Source: Dasypus novemcinctus (Eukaryota > Chordata > Mammalia > Cingulata > Dasypodidae). From it: a stretch of DNA of 64,000 nt. The notes under the pieces are model-generated. The model was not told where the DNA came from. It saw only the letters and a list, made by a program, of their open reading frames with translations, and ran no database searches. The stretch lies in the NCBI RefSeq assembly GCF_030445035.2, contig NC_080702.1:29009060-29073059 (forward strand). Reading direction: 5' to 3'. Shown piece by piece: positions 24,556 to 34,560 of this stretch (position 1 is its first letter; each line of letters begins with the position of its first letter). Made by a program: the position numbers and the translations under genes.

Positions 24556-24599
24556 TGTGTCTGTGTCGTGCGTTTGTGTCTCTCGTCCTGGGAGGGGGT

Positions 24600-25290
24600 G
24601 GACAGAGGGGTTTGGGGGGCCCCCGCTGGGTGAGGGCGGTGGGGCGGCTCTGGGCGGCTGGAACCAGAGCCCGAGCAGATGGGCCCGTCTGGCACAGGCG
24701 CGCGGACATGTGGCGCCTCCCAATGCCCCCCCCTCACCCGTCGCCCTCCCCGCGGCGCTCCCTGCCCCCTTCCTGCCGCAGGAAGGGAGGTCCCAGGTAA
24801 AGGGACCTGAGGAAACAGATGCACCAGTGGGGGGGCGTGGGAGCCCGCGACCTCTGACCCCGCGCTCCGGGGCCGCGACAGGGTGGGAATGGGCAGGACG
24901 CGAGGCTCCCAAGACTGTGCCGGAAGGGCGCAAGTGGGGGAAGGGGGGGGGCTCGTGAGGGACCGGTGGGGGGAGACCCCCTGCCCGCCCACCCCCCGCC
25001 GTCTGCTGGACCCAACCCCAGGCTGGGTCCAAGCGGGCAGCTCAGCCCTGGCGGCTCCCCCCACGCGCCCCCTCAGCTGTGCCCACCTCCTGCCAGCCTG
25101 GGGGAGGGGGGGGGAGCCAGCTGGGAACCTCGGTGCCAGGGAGGGGGGCCCCCGGAGGCCTCCTTGTCCCCTCCCGGGCAGTGCCAGCCGGCCCCCGGCC
25201 CCCCACCCCCAGGCCCGGGAATGGGTGGGTAAGGAGGGCTGGGGGAGCAGGGGGGGGAGGGGCGGGGGATGCAGGTGCCACAGGCGCTGG
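24600..25290. other. GC-rich intergenic DNA, nothing recognised
   Basis: Long C and G runs. The open frames here (some over 180 codons) overlap each other in all frames, as expected from stop-poor GC-rich DNA, and none resembles a known protein. Confidence 0.45.
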
Positions 25291-25292
25291 CA

Positions 25293-25415
25293 CGGGGGCC
25301 GCTAATCAGGTTTGCCAGCGCCATCTGTCACAGCGCGAGCATCTGGGCCTCAAGGTGACCTTGTCACCCTCAGTTACAATTATGAGCTTGGCATCTGTAT
25401 TAAAGTCCGCCAGCC
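25293..25415. promoter_or_regulatory. candidate conserved noncoding element 3' of DAND5
   Basis: A balanced-composition island between G-runs. It contains ctaatcagg, gccatctgtca (E-box plus CTGTCA), the inverted repeat GGTGAC-CTT-GTCACC at 25354-25368, and acaattatgagc. The density of site-like words suggests an enhancer; conservation cannot be tested here. Confidence 0.4.
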
Positions 25416-25421
25416 AGCGCG

Positions 25422-25445
25422 GGGGGGGGGGGGGGGGGGGGGAGG
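25422..25445. repeat. poly-G tract
   Basis: About 20 consecutive G, a possible G-quadruplex and a likely sequencing or assembly weak point. Confidence 0.7.
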
Positions 25446-26095
25446 GCCGGGGCTGGGCGCGGGAGGGGCGGGGAGGGAGGGCTGGGGCTGGGCGCGGGGG
25501 CGTGCGGCGCGCCCCGTCCCTGGGGGGGGAGTACCGTTCCCGGGAGGGGGGGAGCCGGGGGGGGGGGCGGGCTGCCAAGTCATGGGGCTTCTCTGGGCTG
25601 CCGGGAGCGCGCGTGAGTAAGTGGGCGCGGGCAGGCGCCTGCCAGGCCCGGCCTCCATGCAGGGCTGGGAGTGTGTGTGTGTGTGGGTGGGGGGCAGGTT
25701 GTGTGCCTCTCTGTGTCTGGGCGCCTGGGTGGGGATCTGGGGGAGCAGCTCTGAGATGGAGTGGGGAGCCCAGACGACGCGTGTGGGGTGTCTTCGGGTG
25801 ATGGCGTGTGTCGCAGCGCAAGCGTGTGGCAGGGGTGTGCAAGGCTGCACGTTTGGACTGTTGCACGCCGTGTGTAGCATGCTGCTGAGTGTGTGAGTGT
25901 GTAAACGCCGGGAAGGGGCAGCAGCTGGGAGAGGCTGGGGGGCCACTGTGGGTTTTGCTCCTGTCCCCCCGCCACCCCCCACTGCTTTGACTCCAATCTG
26001 CAGGATTCCCAGGAGTTGGGGGGCTGCGGTCTCAGGCAGACTTTGAATTCTGTGCTGAAGGTTTCCACGTCTTGGTTTCTAGACTCTGGATTCTT

Positions 26096-26330
26096 TTTTT
26101 TTTTTTTCTCAGGATTTATTTTATTTATTTGCCCTCTCACCCCGCCCATTGCTTGCCCTCGCTGTCTGCTCTCTTGTGTCCATTCGCTGTGTCGGCTCGT
26201 CTTCTCTTTAGGAGGCACCGGGAATCGAACCTGGGACCTCCCGTGTGGGAGGAAGATGCCCGATTGCTTGAGTCACCTCCGCTCCCTGCTTTGTTGTGCC
26301 TCTCATTGTGTTTCTCTCTTTTTTTTTTTC
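26096..26330 (-). repeat. DAS-related SINE, shortened
   Basis: Reverse orientation: T tail, 'ctgctctcttgtgtccattc', 'aggaggcaccgggaatcgaa', and head words around 'gattgcttgagtcacctccg'. It lacks the long central segment of the full-length copies. Confidence 0.75.
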
Positions 26331-27590
26331 CCCTCTTTAATGAGTATATATTAATCTTTTTTTTAAAACTTCATTTTGTACATTTAATAACTGAAAATGA
26401 AAAAGAAAACACAGTGGATAGATGCCGGATTCTAAGATCAGATCTTTGGATCCCAGACACGGGACGGTGGGATCTGAAGTCTGGGACCCTGGAAGGCTCA
26501 GTTCTGGTTTCGGCTTCAGAATTTGGGGCCTGTGAGTCCAGATTTCGGATTCCGGCCTTGGGTCTCTCGCCTGGGCCTGTGTTTCTCCGAGGCAAGGCCG
26601 CCCCCTCCACCCTGACCCCACCTAACGGGTGCAGAGAGCGCACTTGGCCACCAGGGGCCACCCTTGGTCCAAGTTTGGGCCAGGCTGCCCTGAGTACCCA
26701 GGAGTAAGGGAATCAACTTGGCCTGACTTGACCTTGCCTTCTGGGGAAGGGGGCGGGGGGTGGGGGGCGAGAACTCCCCTTCTTGCCCTCGCTACCTCTG
26801 CTGGGGAATGACGTCAGCCCCCACCCACTCAAGCCCAGAGAATTGGTCCCAACGTCCCCCCGCCCCCCAGCGTTCCTGACCCATGGGCCAGGCCTCTGGG
26901 TCGGTGGGACAGACACGGGGTCCAGGGGTCTATGAAAACGCGTGTTCTGGTGGAGCCGCGTGCGGAGGGGCACAACGGTGCCTGCTGGTGGCCGTGTGGC
27001 CGCAGGACCGCCAGGGGGTCCCTCTGACGCAGGGTCGCAGTCCTTGGAGGAGACCCCCCCCATATGTGCGTCTGACTGTGGGGGTCACGAGGGCATCGGC
27101 GGGTGCGACGGCGACGGTACGGGTGGGTGCCCCTCTGTCCATCCGGGCGAGGACGCCTCGAGGTGGGTGGACAGGCTCTGAGGTCACAGGGTGTCCCCAG
27201 CAGGTGTCTGCAGGGGTGGAGGGCAGGGGGCGTGTGTCAACCTAGTGAAAGGGGGGGGCCAAGGCGGGCGGGGCCCCTGGGATTGGGGGCTGGGGGGGGT
27301 CCCACCTGCCATTTCCTGTCCCACCACTTGGCCACACCTGGGTGTCTGTGCCCTCGCCCCCCCCCCCCCGTCTAGGGCTGGGTGTCCCTGGGAAAGGGGG
27401 GGGGCCCCTGTGCTCCCCCAGGCCCCGGGCTGGACACTGAAGGACTGACAGTTCCCCGCTTCCGTTCCCCCCCCTCCATCTCCCACCCCTCTCTCCTCCC
27501 TCCTTTACGTTCCTCTGCACATGGGCCATCTCTGTCTGTCTGTCTGTCCGTCTCCCACCGCCTTCCCCCCTTCTCTGCCTCCTCTCCCCC
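26331..27590. other. intergenic with CTCF-like motifs
   Basis: No exon recognised. CTCF-core matches on the plus strand at 26648-26661 (ccaccaggggccac) and 27008-27021 (ccgccagggggtcc). The rest is G/C-rich with poly-G and poly-C runs. Confidence 0.4.
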
Positions 27591-27599
27591 CCCAGGGTC

Positions 27600-27975
27600 T
27601 CTCCTCCTCCGGGGTCTCTCTCCGTCTCTGCCATCCCGGGCTCCCCGCGTGGGTCCGGGTGGGTCCCGGGCGGCCGGGCCGGGGCGCCGGGGCGAACAAT
27701 GCCCCATTCACGCGGCCCGCCGGCGCCATGGCAACGCGCCCGCCCCGCCCTCTCCGCGCGCGTGCCAAGAGGGTGCCATGGTTACGTCAGGCGCGCCCCC
27801 CCCCCCCCCGCGCCCGCGCGCGCCCCCGCGCCCCGCGCGCGCTCCATTCGGGGCCGGGCCGGCAGGGGGCGCCCGGCGCGCGCCTCTGCCGGGGCGCTCC
27901 CCCCCCTCCCCCACCCCCGCAGGGACCTTCCGCCGCTCCGTGCCTCAGTCTCCCCATCTGTAAAGCATCGGGCGA
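27600..27975. promoter_or_regulatory. CpG island with two RFX-type X-boxes and a CTCF-like motif
   Basis: Very high CpG density. X-box-like sequences gccatggcaac (27725-27735) and gtgccatggttacgtca (27773-27789, with a CRE half-site). CTCF-core match at 27859-27872 (ccggcagggggcgc). It lies 11 kb before the NFIX first exon and has no recognised exon of its own. Confidence 0.45.
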
Positions 27976-28027
27976 GAGCAGAGTGAGCTCATGGGGCCCC
28001 GCGGCTCTGACAACTGTGTCTGCTCCG

Positions 28028-28070
28028 TGCGCGCGCGTGTGTGCGTGTGTGTGTGTGTGTGTGTGAGACA
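28028..28070. repeat. (GT)n microsatellite
   Basis: Runs of gcgc and gtgt dinucleotides at the right edge of the CpG island. Confidence 0.85.
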
Positions 28071-28377
28071 CGGTGACGGTGCGGCGTGGGGGGGGGCTCG
28101 GGCGCCTGTGTGTTTGTGTGGCCGGGGTTTCGTGCGTCCCCGGGTTTGCACGCCCGGTGCGCGAGTCGGTGACAGCGAGCTGTCACACTGGTGGGTGTCG
28201 ATGGCGTGTGTGCGGTTGTGAGTGGCGCGTCTGGGTGTGCAGAAGCTACCGTGCGCAACCGGGGTGGGGGGGGTTGGTCCGAGGGCAGGAGCCTGGCTGA
28301 GGACACCCCCCCCCTCACCTGAGCGCCTCCTGGCACAGAAGGGGGTGCTCAGCTGCCTGGGACCTCTGACTCCCCAC

Positions 28378-28478
28378 AGGTTCAGGAGAGCCCCAGCTGA
28401 TGAATATTCATGAGGCGAGGGGGGGGCTGGCACCCCCTGCCAACAGCTGCGCAGCCATTAGCTCCCCCCCCCCAGCCT
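28378..28478. promoter_or_regulatory. candidate enhancer with POU palindrome and E-boxes
   Basis: Contains the perfect 12-base palindrome ATGAATATTCAT (28400-28411), known in form as a POU-dimer site, between two CAGCTG E-boxes, followed by ccattagc and a TGGCA(N5)TGCCA pair whose spacing is two bases longer than the NFI consensus. Confidence 0.45.
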
Positions 28479-28699
28479 GACTTGGACTGACTGTGGAGGG
28501 GAGAGGGGGTGTCACCGTGGGCCTGTCACTGCCTCTGTGACTTGGGGGTCTGGGGGGGGGTCCTAGTGACTTTCAGGGGGCCCCATCAGCCTGCCTGGCT
28601 GCTGTCTCAATGTTATGACAGACACCAGGGGACCGACTGTTTGTGTGACAAGCTGGCCTTGTCACTGTTGGGGTGGCCACCGCTAACTGTTCCTTTGTA

Positions 28700-31600
28700 G
28701 CCGTGTCAGGGACGCGGTGTTGCGTGGCGGTGAGAGGTGTGCGCGTGTCAGCTGCCACGGCGAGACCGAGCGTGTGTTAGCCACGTGGCCGTGGACGTGC
28801 CAGCTGCCTGCTGTGTGACACCGTGACAGGGTGCTGCCGTGTCGTTGCTGCAGCTGGTTTGGTCCCGGCGAGGGACTGTGTGTGTCCCAGGCGGGGGGAC
28901 ACGGGGTAGGAGCTGCTTTCCCAGGCTCCAGACTGGGCAGGGCAGGGGCGCAGCGGGGCCACGGGGCTGCCACAGCTGCAGGGCCCCCCCCCCGGGACTG
29001 TGTCAGTGTGTGCCTGCTGGTCGGTGTGGCGTGGGTGCTGAGTGAGCGCCGGAGAGTGCAGGGACCATGGCTGTCTGTGAGCTCGGGGCTGTGGCGTGTG
29101 TGGCCGGAATGGTTGAGGGCATGACACTCAGTGCCAGTGTGGCTGTGTGACAGTGTGTCCATATGCGACAATGCGGCAAAGGCTACGACAGCATGATGCC
29201 GTGTTACAGCTCGGCTGAGGGTGTAACGCTGTGTGTGACAGTGCGGCTGAAGCCATGGCAGTGTAGCTGAGCGTTACTGTGGCTGTGTGTGATAGTGTGA
29301 CAGTGTGACAGCATGGCTGCAGGCGTGAATGTGTGACAGTGGGTGATGGCGTGGCAAAAGGTATGACAGAATGGATGCGTGTGACAGTGTGACTGCGTGA
29401 CAGTGTCTGTGTGACAGTTTGTGTGTGACAGCATGTCTGTGTGAGACAGATGACTTACGTTGTGACAGTGTGTGTGGGACTGTGACTGAGAATGTGACAG
29501 TGTAGCTGAGTGTCAGTGTGGCTGTGTGTGATGGTGTGACTGTATGACAGCAAGGCTGAGGGTGTGGATGTGTGACAGTGTGACAAAAGGTGTGACAGCA
29601 TGAACATGTACCAGCATGGATGTGTGTGAGTGTGACTGTGTACAGTGTGTCTGGGGCTATAACGTGTGTCTGTGGGTGACAGGGTGTCCTTGGGGCTATA
29701 ACATGTGTCTGTGGGTGACAGGGTGTCCATGCGTGACAGCATGGCTGTGTGACAGCATGGCAAAGAATATGACAGCACAGTATGTGTGACAGCATGGCTG
29801 ATGGTGTGACAGAGTGTGTGTGACAGTGCAACTGAGAATGACAGTGAGGCTGTGTGACAGCATGGCTGAGCGTGTGAATGTGTGACAGTGTGTGACAGTG
29901 TGGCAAAGATTATGACAGCATGGCTATGTGTGAAAGGGTGGCAGAGGGTGACAGTATGTGTGAGCGTGGCTGTGTGTGATGGATCTGTGACAGCCTGGTG
30001 GTGTGTGATAGCATGTCCATGTGTGACAGTGAGAATGTGTGTGAGAGCATGGTTGTATGTGACAGTGTGTCTGTGACATCATGGTGGCGTGACAGCATGT
30101 CTGTGTGACAGCATGGCTATGTGGGACAGTGTGTCTGTAAGAGCATGGCTGTGACAGTATGTCTGTGCATGACACAAAGACATGGAGAGTGTGTCCATGT
30201 GTGACAGCATGGCTGTGTGCAACAGTGTGTTGGGTGTGACAGCATGGATGTGCGTGACAGTGTGTCCATGTGTGATAGAGCGCCTTGTGTGTGACAGTGT
30301 GTCATGTGTGACAGTGTGTCCATGTGTGACAGCGTGTCTGTACATAATGGCGTGTCCATGTGCGACAGTGTCTATGTGCAAGTGTGTCATGTGTGACAAC
30401 ATGGACGTGTGTGACCATGTGTCGTGTGTGACAGCATGCCTGTGTGCAAGTGTGCCATGACAGCACAGACATGCGTGAGTGTGTCACGTGTGGCATGTAC
30501 CTGTGTGAAGTGTCATGTGCGACGGCGTGCCTCTGTGAAGTGTGTCATGTGCGATGGTGTGCCTGTGTGAAGTGTGACAGCGTGAACATGTGCGACAGTG
30601 TGCCTGTATGAAGCGTGGATGTGTGTGACAGTGTGTCATGTGCGACAGTGTGCCTGTGTGACAGTGTGTCATGTGTGACATGATGCCTGTGTGAAGTGTG
30701 TCACGTGCGACTGTGTGCCTGTGTGAAGTGTGTCATGTGCGACTGTGTGCCTGTGTGAAGTGTGTCATGTGTGACAGTGTGGACGTGTGTGACAGTGTGT
30801 CATGTGTGACTGTGCGTCTGTGTGAAGTGTGTCATGTGACAGTGTGGACATGTGTGACAGTGTGTCATGCGCGACAGCGTCATGTGTGACAGCATGCCTG
30901 TGTGAATGCGTCATGTGACAGTGAACGTGTGTGACTTGTGTCATGTGCGACAGCGTGCCTGTGTGAAGTGTGTCGTGTGTGACAGCGTGCCTGTGCTACA
31001 GTGTGTCATGTGCGACAGCGTGCCTGTGTGAGTGTGTCGTGTGTGACAGCGTGGACGTGTGTGAAGTGCGTTATGTGGGACAGCATGCCTGTGTGACAGC
31101 GTGTCATGTGCAACAGCGTGCCTGTGTGAAGTGTGTCATGTGCGACAGCGTGGACGTGTGTGACAGTGTGTCATGTGCAACAGCGTGCCTGTGTGAAGTG
31201 TGTCGTGTGACAGCGTGGACGTGTGTGACAGTGTGTCATGTGCGACAGCGTGCCTGTGTGAATGCGTCATGTGACAGTGTGAACGTGTGTGACTTGTGTC
31301 ATGTGCGACTGCGTGCCTGTGTGGAGTGTGTCGTGTGTGACAGCGTGCCTGTGCTACAGTGTGTCATGTGCGACAGCGTGCCTGTGTGAGTGTGTCGTGT
31401 GTGACAGCGTGGACGTGTGTGAAGTGCGTTATGTGGGACAGCATGCCTGTGTGAAGTGTGTCGTGTGTGACAGCGTGCCTGTATGAGCGTGTCGTGTGTG
31501 ACAGCGTGGACGTGTGTGAAGTGCGTTATGTGGGACAGCATGCCTGTGTGACAGCGTGTCATGTGCAACAGCGTGCCTGTGTGAAGTGTGTTGTGTGCGA

Positions 31601-31740
31601 CAGCGTGCCTGTGTGAAGTGTCATGTGCAACAGCGTGCCTGTGCTACACTGTGTTGTGTGTGACAGCGTGCCTGTGTGACAGCGTGCCTGTGTGTGTGTC
31701 GTGTGCGACTGCGTGCCTGTGTGACCGCACAGCTGGGAGT
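28700..31740. repeat. 3-kb GTGACAG minisatellite
   Basis: Imperfect tandem array based on tgtgtgacagcatggctgtg (left part) and tgtgtcatgtgcgacagcgtgcctg with tgtgtgaag links (right part). Left of 29100 it is diluted with unique sequence. From about 30900 it shows a higher-order repeat of about 356-358 bases (landmark aatgcgtcatgtgacag at 30905 and 31261). Open frames in it are repeat artefacts. Confidence 0.92.
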
Positions 31741-31744
31741 GCGT

Positions 31745-32240
31745 GGCACGCCATGAACTGCCGTGAACAGCGGGGCTCCGGCTGCTCCTCCCTCCCCCGG
31801 GCTGCGGGGAGCTGGGGTGCAGAAGGACCGGCAGAGGAGCGGGGCCTGTGTCCCCCGAGGTGCCCCCCGCCGGCTCAGCGCCCCTCACTGCTCCCTCGGG
31901 GGCTGCGGCCTCGCAGATGTGGCGGGAGCCGGCAGGTGGGGTGGCCCGAGCCTGGACCCGCGCGTGCAGCGCGGCCGAGGGCTCGGCGTGGCGGGCCTCC
32001 CTGGCGACGTGCACGCCCAGGCGGCGCTGCTGGCCCGCGGGGACAGAGGCCTCATTCAGGAGCCGGCTCCCGGCGCGGGCGGGTCTCGGGGCCGCGGCAA
32101 ATGAGACGCTTCCCTGCGCCTGCCCGTGGCCTCCAGATGGGCACCGGCCAGGGGCGCCCTGGCCTGTCTGTGCTCGGCCACGGCCAGGCTGGGCCGCGCC
32201 GGCCAGTGGCAGCGTGTGTGTGCCCGCACAGCTGCGACTG
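31745..32240. other. CpG-rich spacer between two minisatellites
   Basis: Unique GC-rich sequence. A 113-codon frame (31763-32104) has no recognisable relative. Could be a small CpG island. Confidence 0.4.
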
Positions 32241-32524
32241 CGGGGGATTGAGGCGGTTTATGGTTTTTGTGTCATTTTGGGTGTGGGTGTGACTGTGTGT
32301 GACTGTTTGTGACACTGTGTATGAGTGAACAGAGTATCTTGGTGTGGCTGTGTGTGTGATCTGAATATCTTCGTGTGTGTGATCTGAATATTTTTGGGTG
32401 GCTTTATGTGTATGTCATCTGTATATCTTTGTGTGACTGTGTGTGTGTGATCTGAGTATCTTGGTGTGGCTTTGTGTGTGATCTGTACACCTTTGTGTAT
32501 ATGTGTGTAATTTATATATCTTTG

Positions 32525-32941
32525 TTTTTTTAAAGATTTATTTATTTTTTATTTCTCTCCCCTTCCCTCCCCCCCCACCCCAGTTGTCTGCTCTCTGTGT
32601 CTATTTGCTGCGTCTTCTTTGTCCGCTTCTGTTGTCAGCGGGATGGGAATCTGTGTTTCTTTTTGTTGCATCATCTCGTTGTGTCAGCTCTCCGTGTGTG
32701 TGGCACCATTCCTGGGCAGGCTGCGCTTTCTTTCGTGCTGGGTGGCTCTCCTTGCGGGGCGCACTCCTTGCACGTGGGGCTCCCCTACGCGGGGGACAGC
32801 CCTGCGTGGCAGGGCACTCCTTGCGCGCATCAGCACTGCGCATGGGCCAGCTGCACACGGGTCAAGGAGGCCCGGGGTTTGAACAGCGGACCTCCCATGT
32901 GGTAGACGGACGCCCTATCCACTGGGCCAAGTTCACTGCCC
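32525..32941 (-). repeat. full-length DAS-type SINE inside the minisatellite
   Basis: Reverse orientation, complete. Flanked by a 16-base target-site duplication with two differences: aatttatatatctttg (32509-32524) and aattcatatatcttcg (32942-32957). Confidence 0.9.
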
Positions 32942-33404
32942 AATTCATATATCTTCGTGCAGCTTTGTGTATATATATGCGATTTATATATCTTTGTAGT
33001 AGCTTTGTGTATGTGTGACCTATGTATCTTTGTGTAGCTTTGTGTGTGTGTGTGATCTGAATACCTTTGTGTGGCTTTGTGTGTGTGTGTGTGATCTGTA
33101 TATGTTTGTGTGGCTTTGTGTATATGTGTGTGATTTATGTATCTTTGTGTAGCTTTGTGTGTGTGATCTGTGTATCTTTGTGTGGCTTTGTGTGTGTGTG
33201 ATCTGTATACCTTTGTGTGACTTTGTGTGTGTGATCTGAATATCTTTGTGGGGCTTTGTATGTGTGAATGTTATTTGTATATTTTTGTGTGACTGTGTGT
33301 GTGTGATCTGAATATCTTTGTGTGGCTTTGTGTGTGTGATCCGTTGATCTGTATATTTTTATGTGGCTTTGTGTATGTGTGTATCTGTATATAGATATTT
33401 TCTG

Positions 33405-33900
33405 AGTTAATTTTTTATTTTTAAAGAAGGTTTAGATTACATGAATGTCACATCCAAAATTTAGAGGATTCCCATATATTTCACCCCCTCCCCTCCCACA
33501 CTTTCCGATATTAACAGCATCTTTCATTAGCGTGGTACATTTGTTACAATTGATGAACGCATCCATATCATTGCTAACCATGGATTACAGTTTACATTAT
33601 AGTTTACACTTTGCCCTGCACAATTTGATAGCTTTTGACAAAATGGATAATGGCCTGTATCTGTCATTGCAGTGATGGAAGCGCGTCGTTTCCAATGTCC
33701 CCAAATGCCCCGTGTTGCACCTCTTCTTCCCTCTCCCTCCACGCAGAACCTCTGGTGGCCACGGCCTTTCTACCAATGTCACAGGTCCTTCCATTGTTAA
33801 AATAATCCTAAATCCACTCAGGTTCACAGTTGCAGTTCCTCCTGCTGTTTGTTCACTCCTCAGTCTTGAGGATTTGGGATGGTGATGCCCACTCGATTTG
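33405..33900 (-). repeat. L1 3' UTR fragment, reverse orientation
   Basis: Blocks 'gattcccatatatttcaccc', 'gtggtacatttgttacaatt', 'cagtttacattatagtttac', 'cagaacctctggtggccacg' and 'cctcagtcttgaggatttgg' are the reverse complement of the plus-strand L1 end at 16926-17580. Confidence 0.75.
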
Positions 33901-34560
33901 CATATTTTTGTGTGACTTTGTGTGTGTGTGTCTGTGAATGGAATATCTTTGTGTGACTGTGTGTGTGATCTGTATATCTTTGTGTGGCTTTGTGTATGTA
34001 TGTGATTTGTATATCTTTGTGTGGCTTTGTGTATTTGTGTGATCTGTGCATCTTTGTGTGGCTTTGTGTGTGTGGTCTGTGTATCTTTGCGTGTGTGATC
34101 TATGTATCTTTGTGTGGCTTTGTGTGTGTGATCTGTGTATCTTTGTGCGGCTTTGTGTATGTGATCCGTGCATCTCTGTGTGGCTTTGTGTGTGTGATCT
34201 CTGTATCTCTGTGTGGCTTTGTGTGTGTGAGATCTGTGTATCTCTGTGTGGCTTTGTGTATTTGTGTGATCTGTGCATCTTTGTGTGGCTTTGTGTGTGT
34301 GATCTGTGTATCTTTGTGTGGCTTTGTGTATGTGTGTGTGATCTGTGCATCTCTGTGTGGCTTTGTGCATGTGTGTGTGATCCGTGCATCTCTGTGTGGC
34401 TTTGTGTGTGTGATCTGTGCATCTCTGTGTGGCTTTGTGTGTGTGACCTGTGCATCTTTGTGTGGCTTTGTGTGTGTGATCCGTGCATCTTTGTGTGGCT
34501 GCACATGCGTGGGCTCTGTGGATCTCTGTGGCTTTGCGTGTGTCCTATCTCTGGCTGACT

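Larger units (their letters stand above)
32241..34560. repeat. GTGATCTGTATATCTTTGTG minisatellite, twice interrupted
   Basis: Units of about 30-35 bases, variants of gtgatctgtgtatctttgtg plus tggctttgtgtgt. The array is interrupted by a SINE (32525-32941) and by an L1 fragment (33405-33900) and continues in the same unit type after each, so it is older than both insertions. Confidence 0.9.

Noticed and set aside
29204-32014. Many His/Thr/Ser- or Cys/Val-rich frames on both strands
   Set aside because: Artefacts of the GTGACAG minisatellite; no start context, splice structure or relative.
31763-32104. 113-codon frame between the minisatellites
   Set aside because: GC-rich, no homology and overlapped by equally long frames in other phases.
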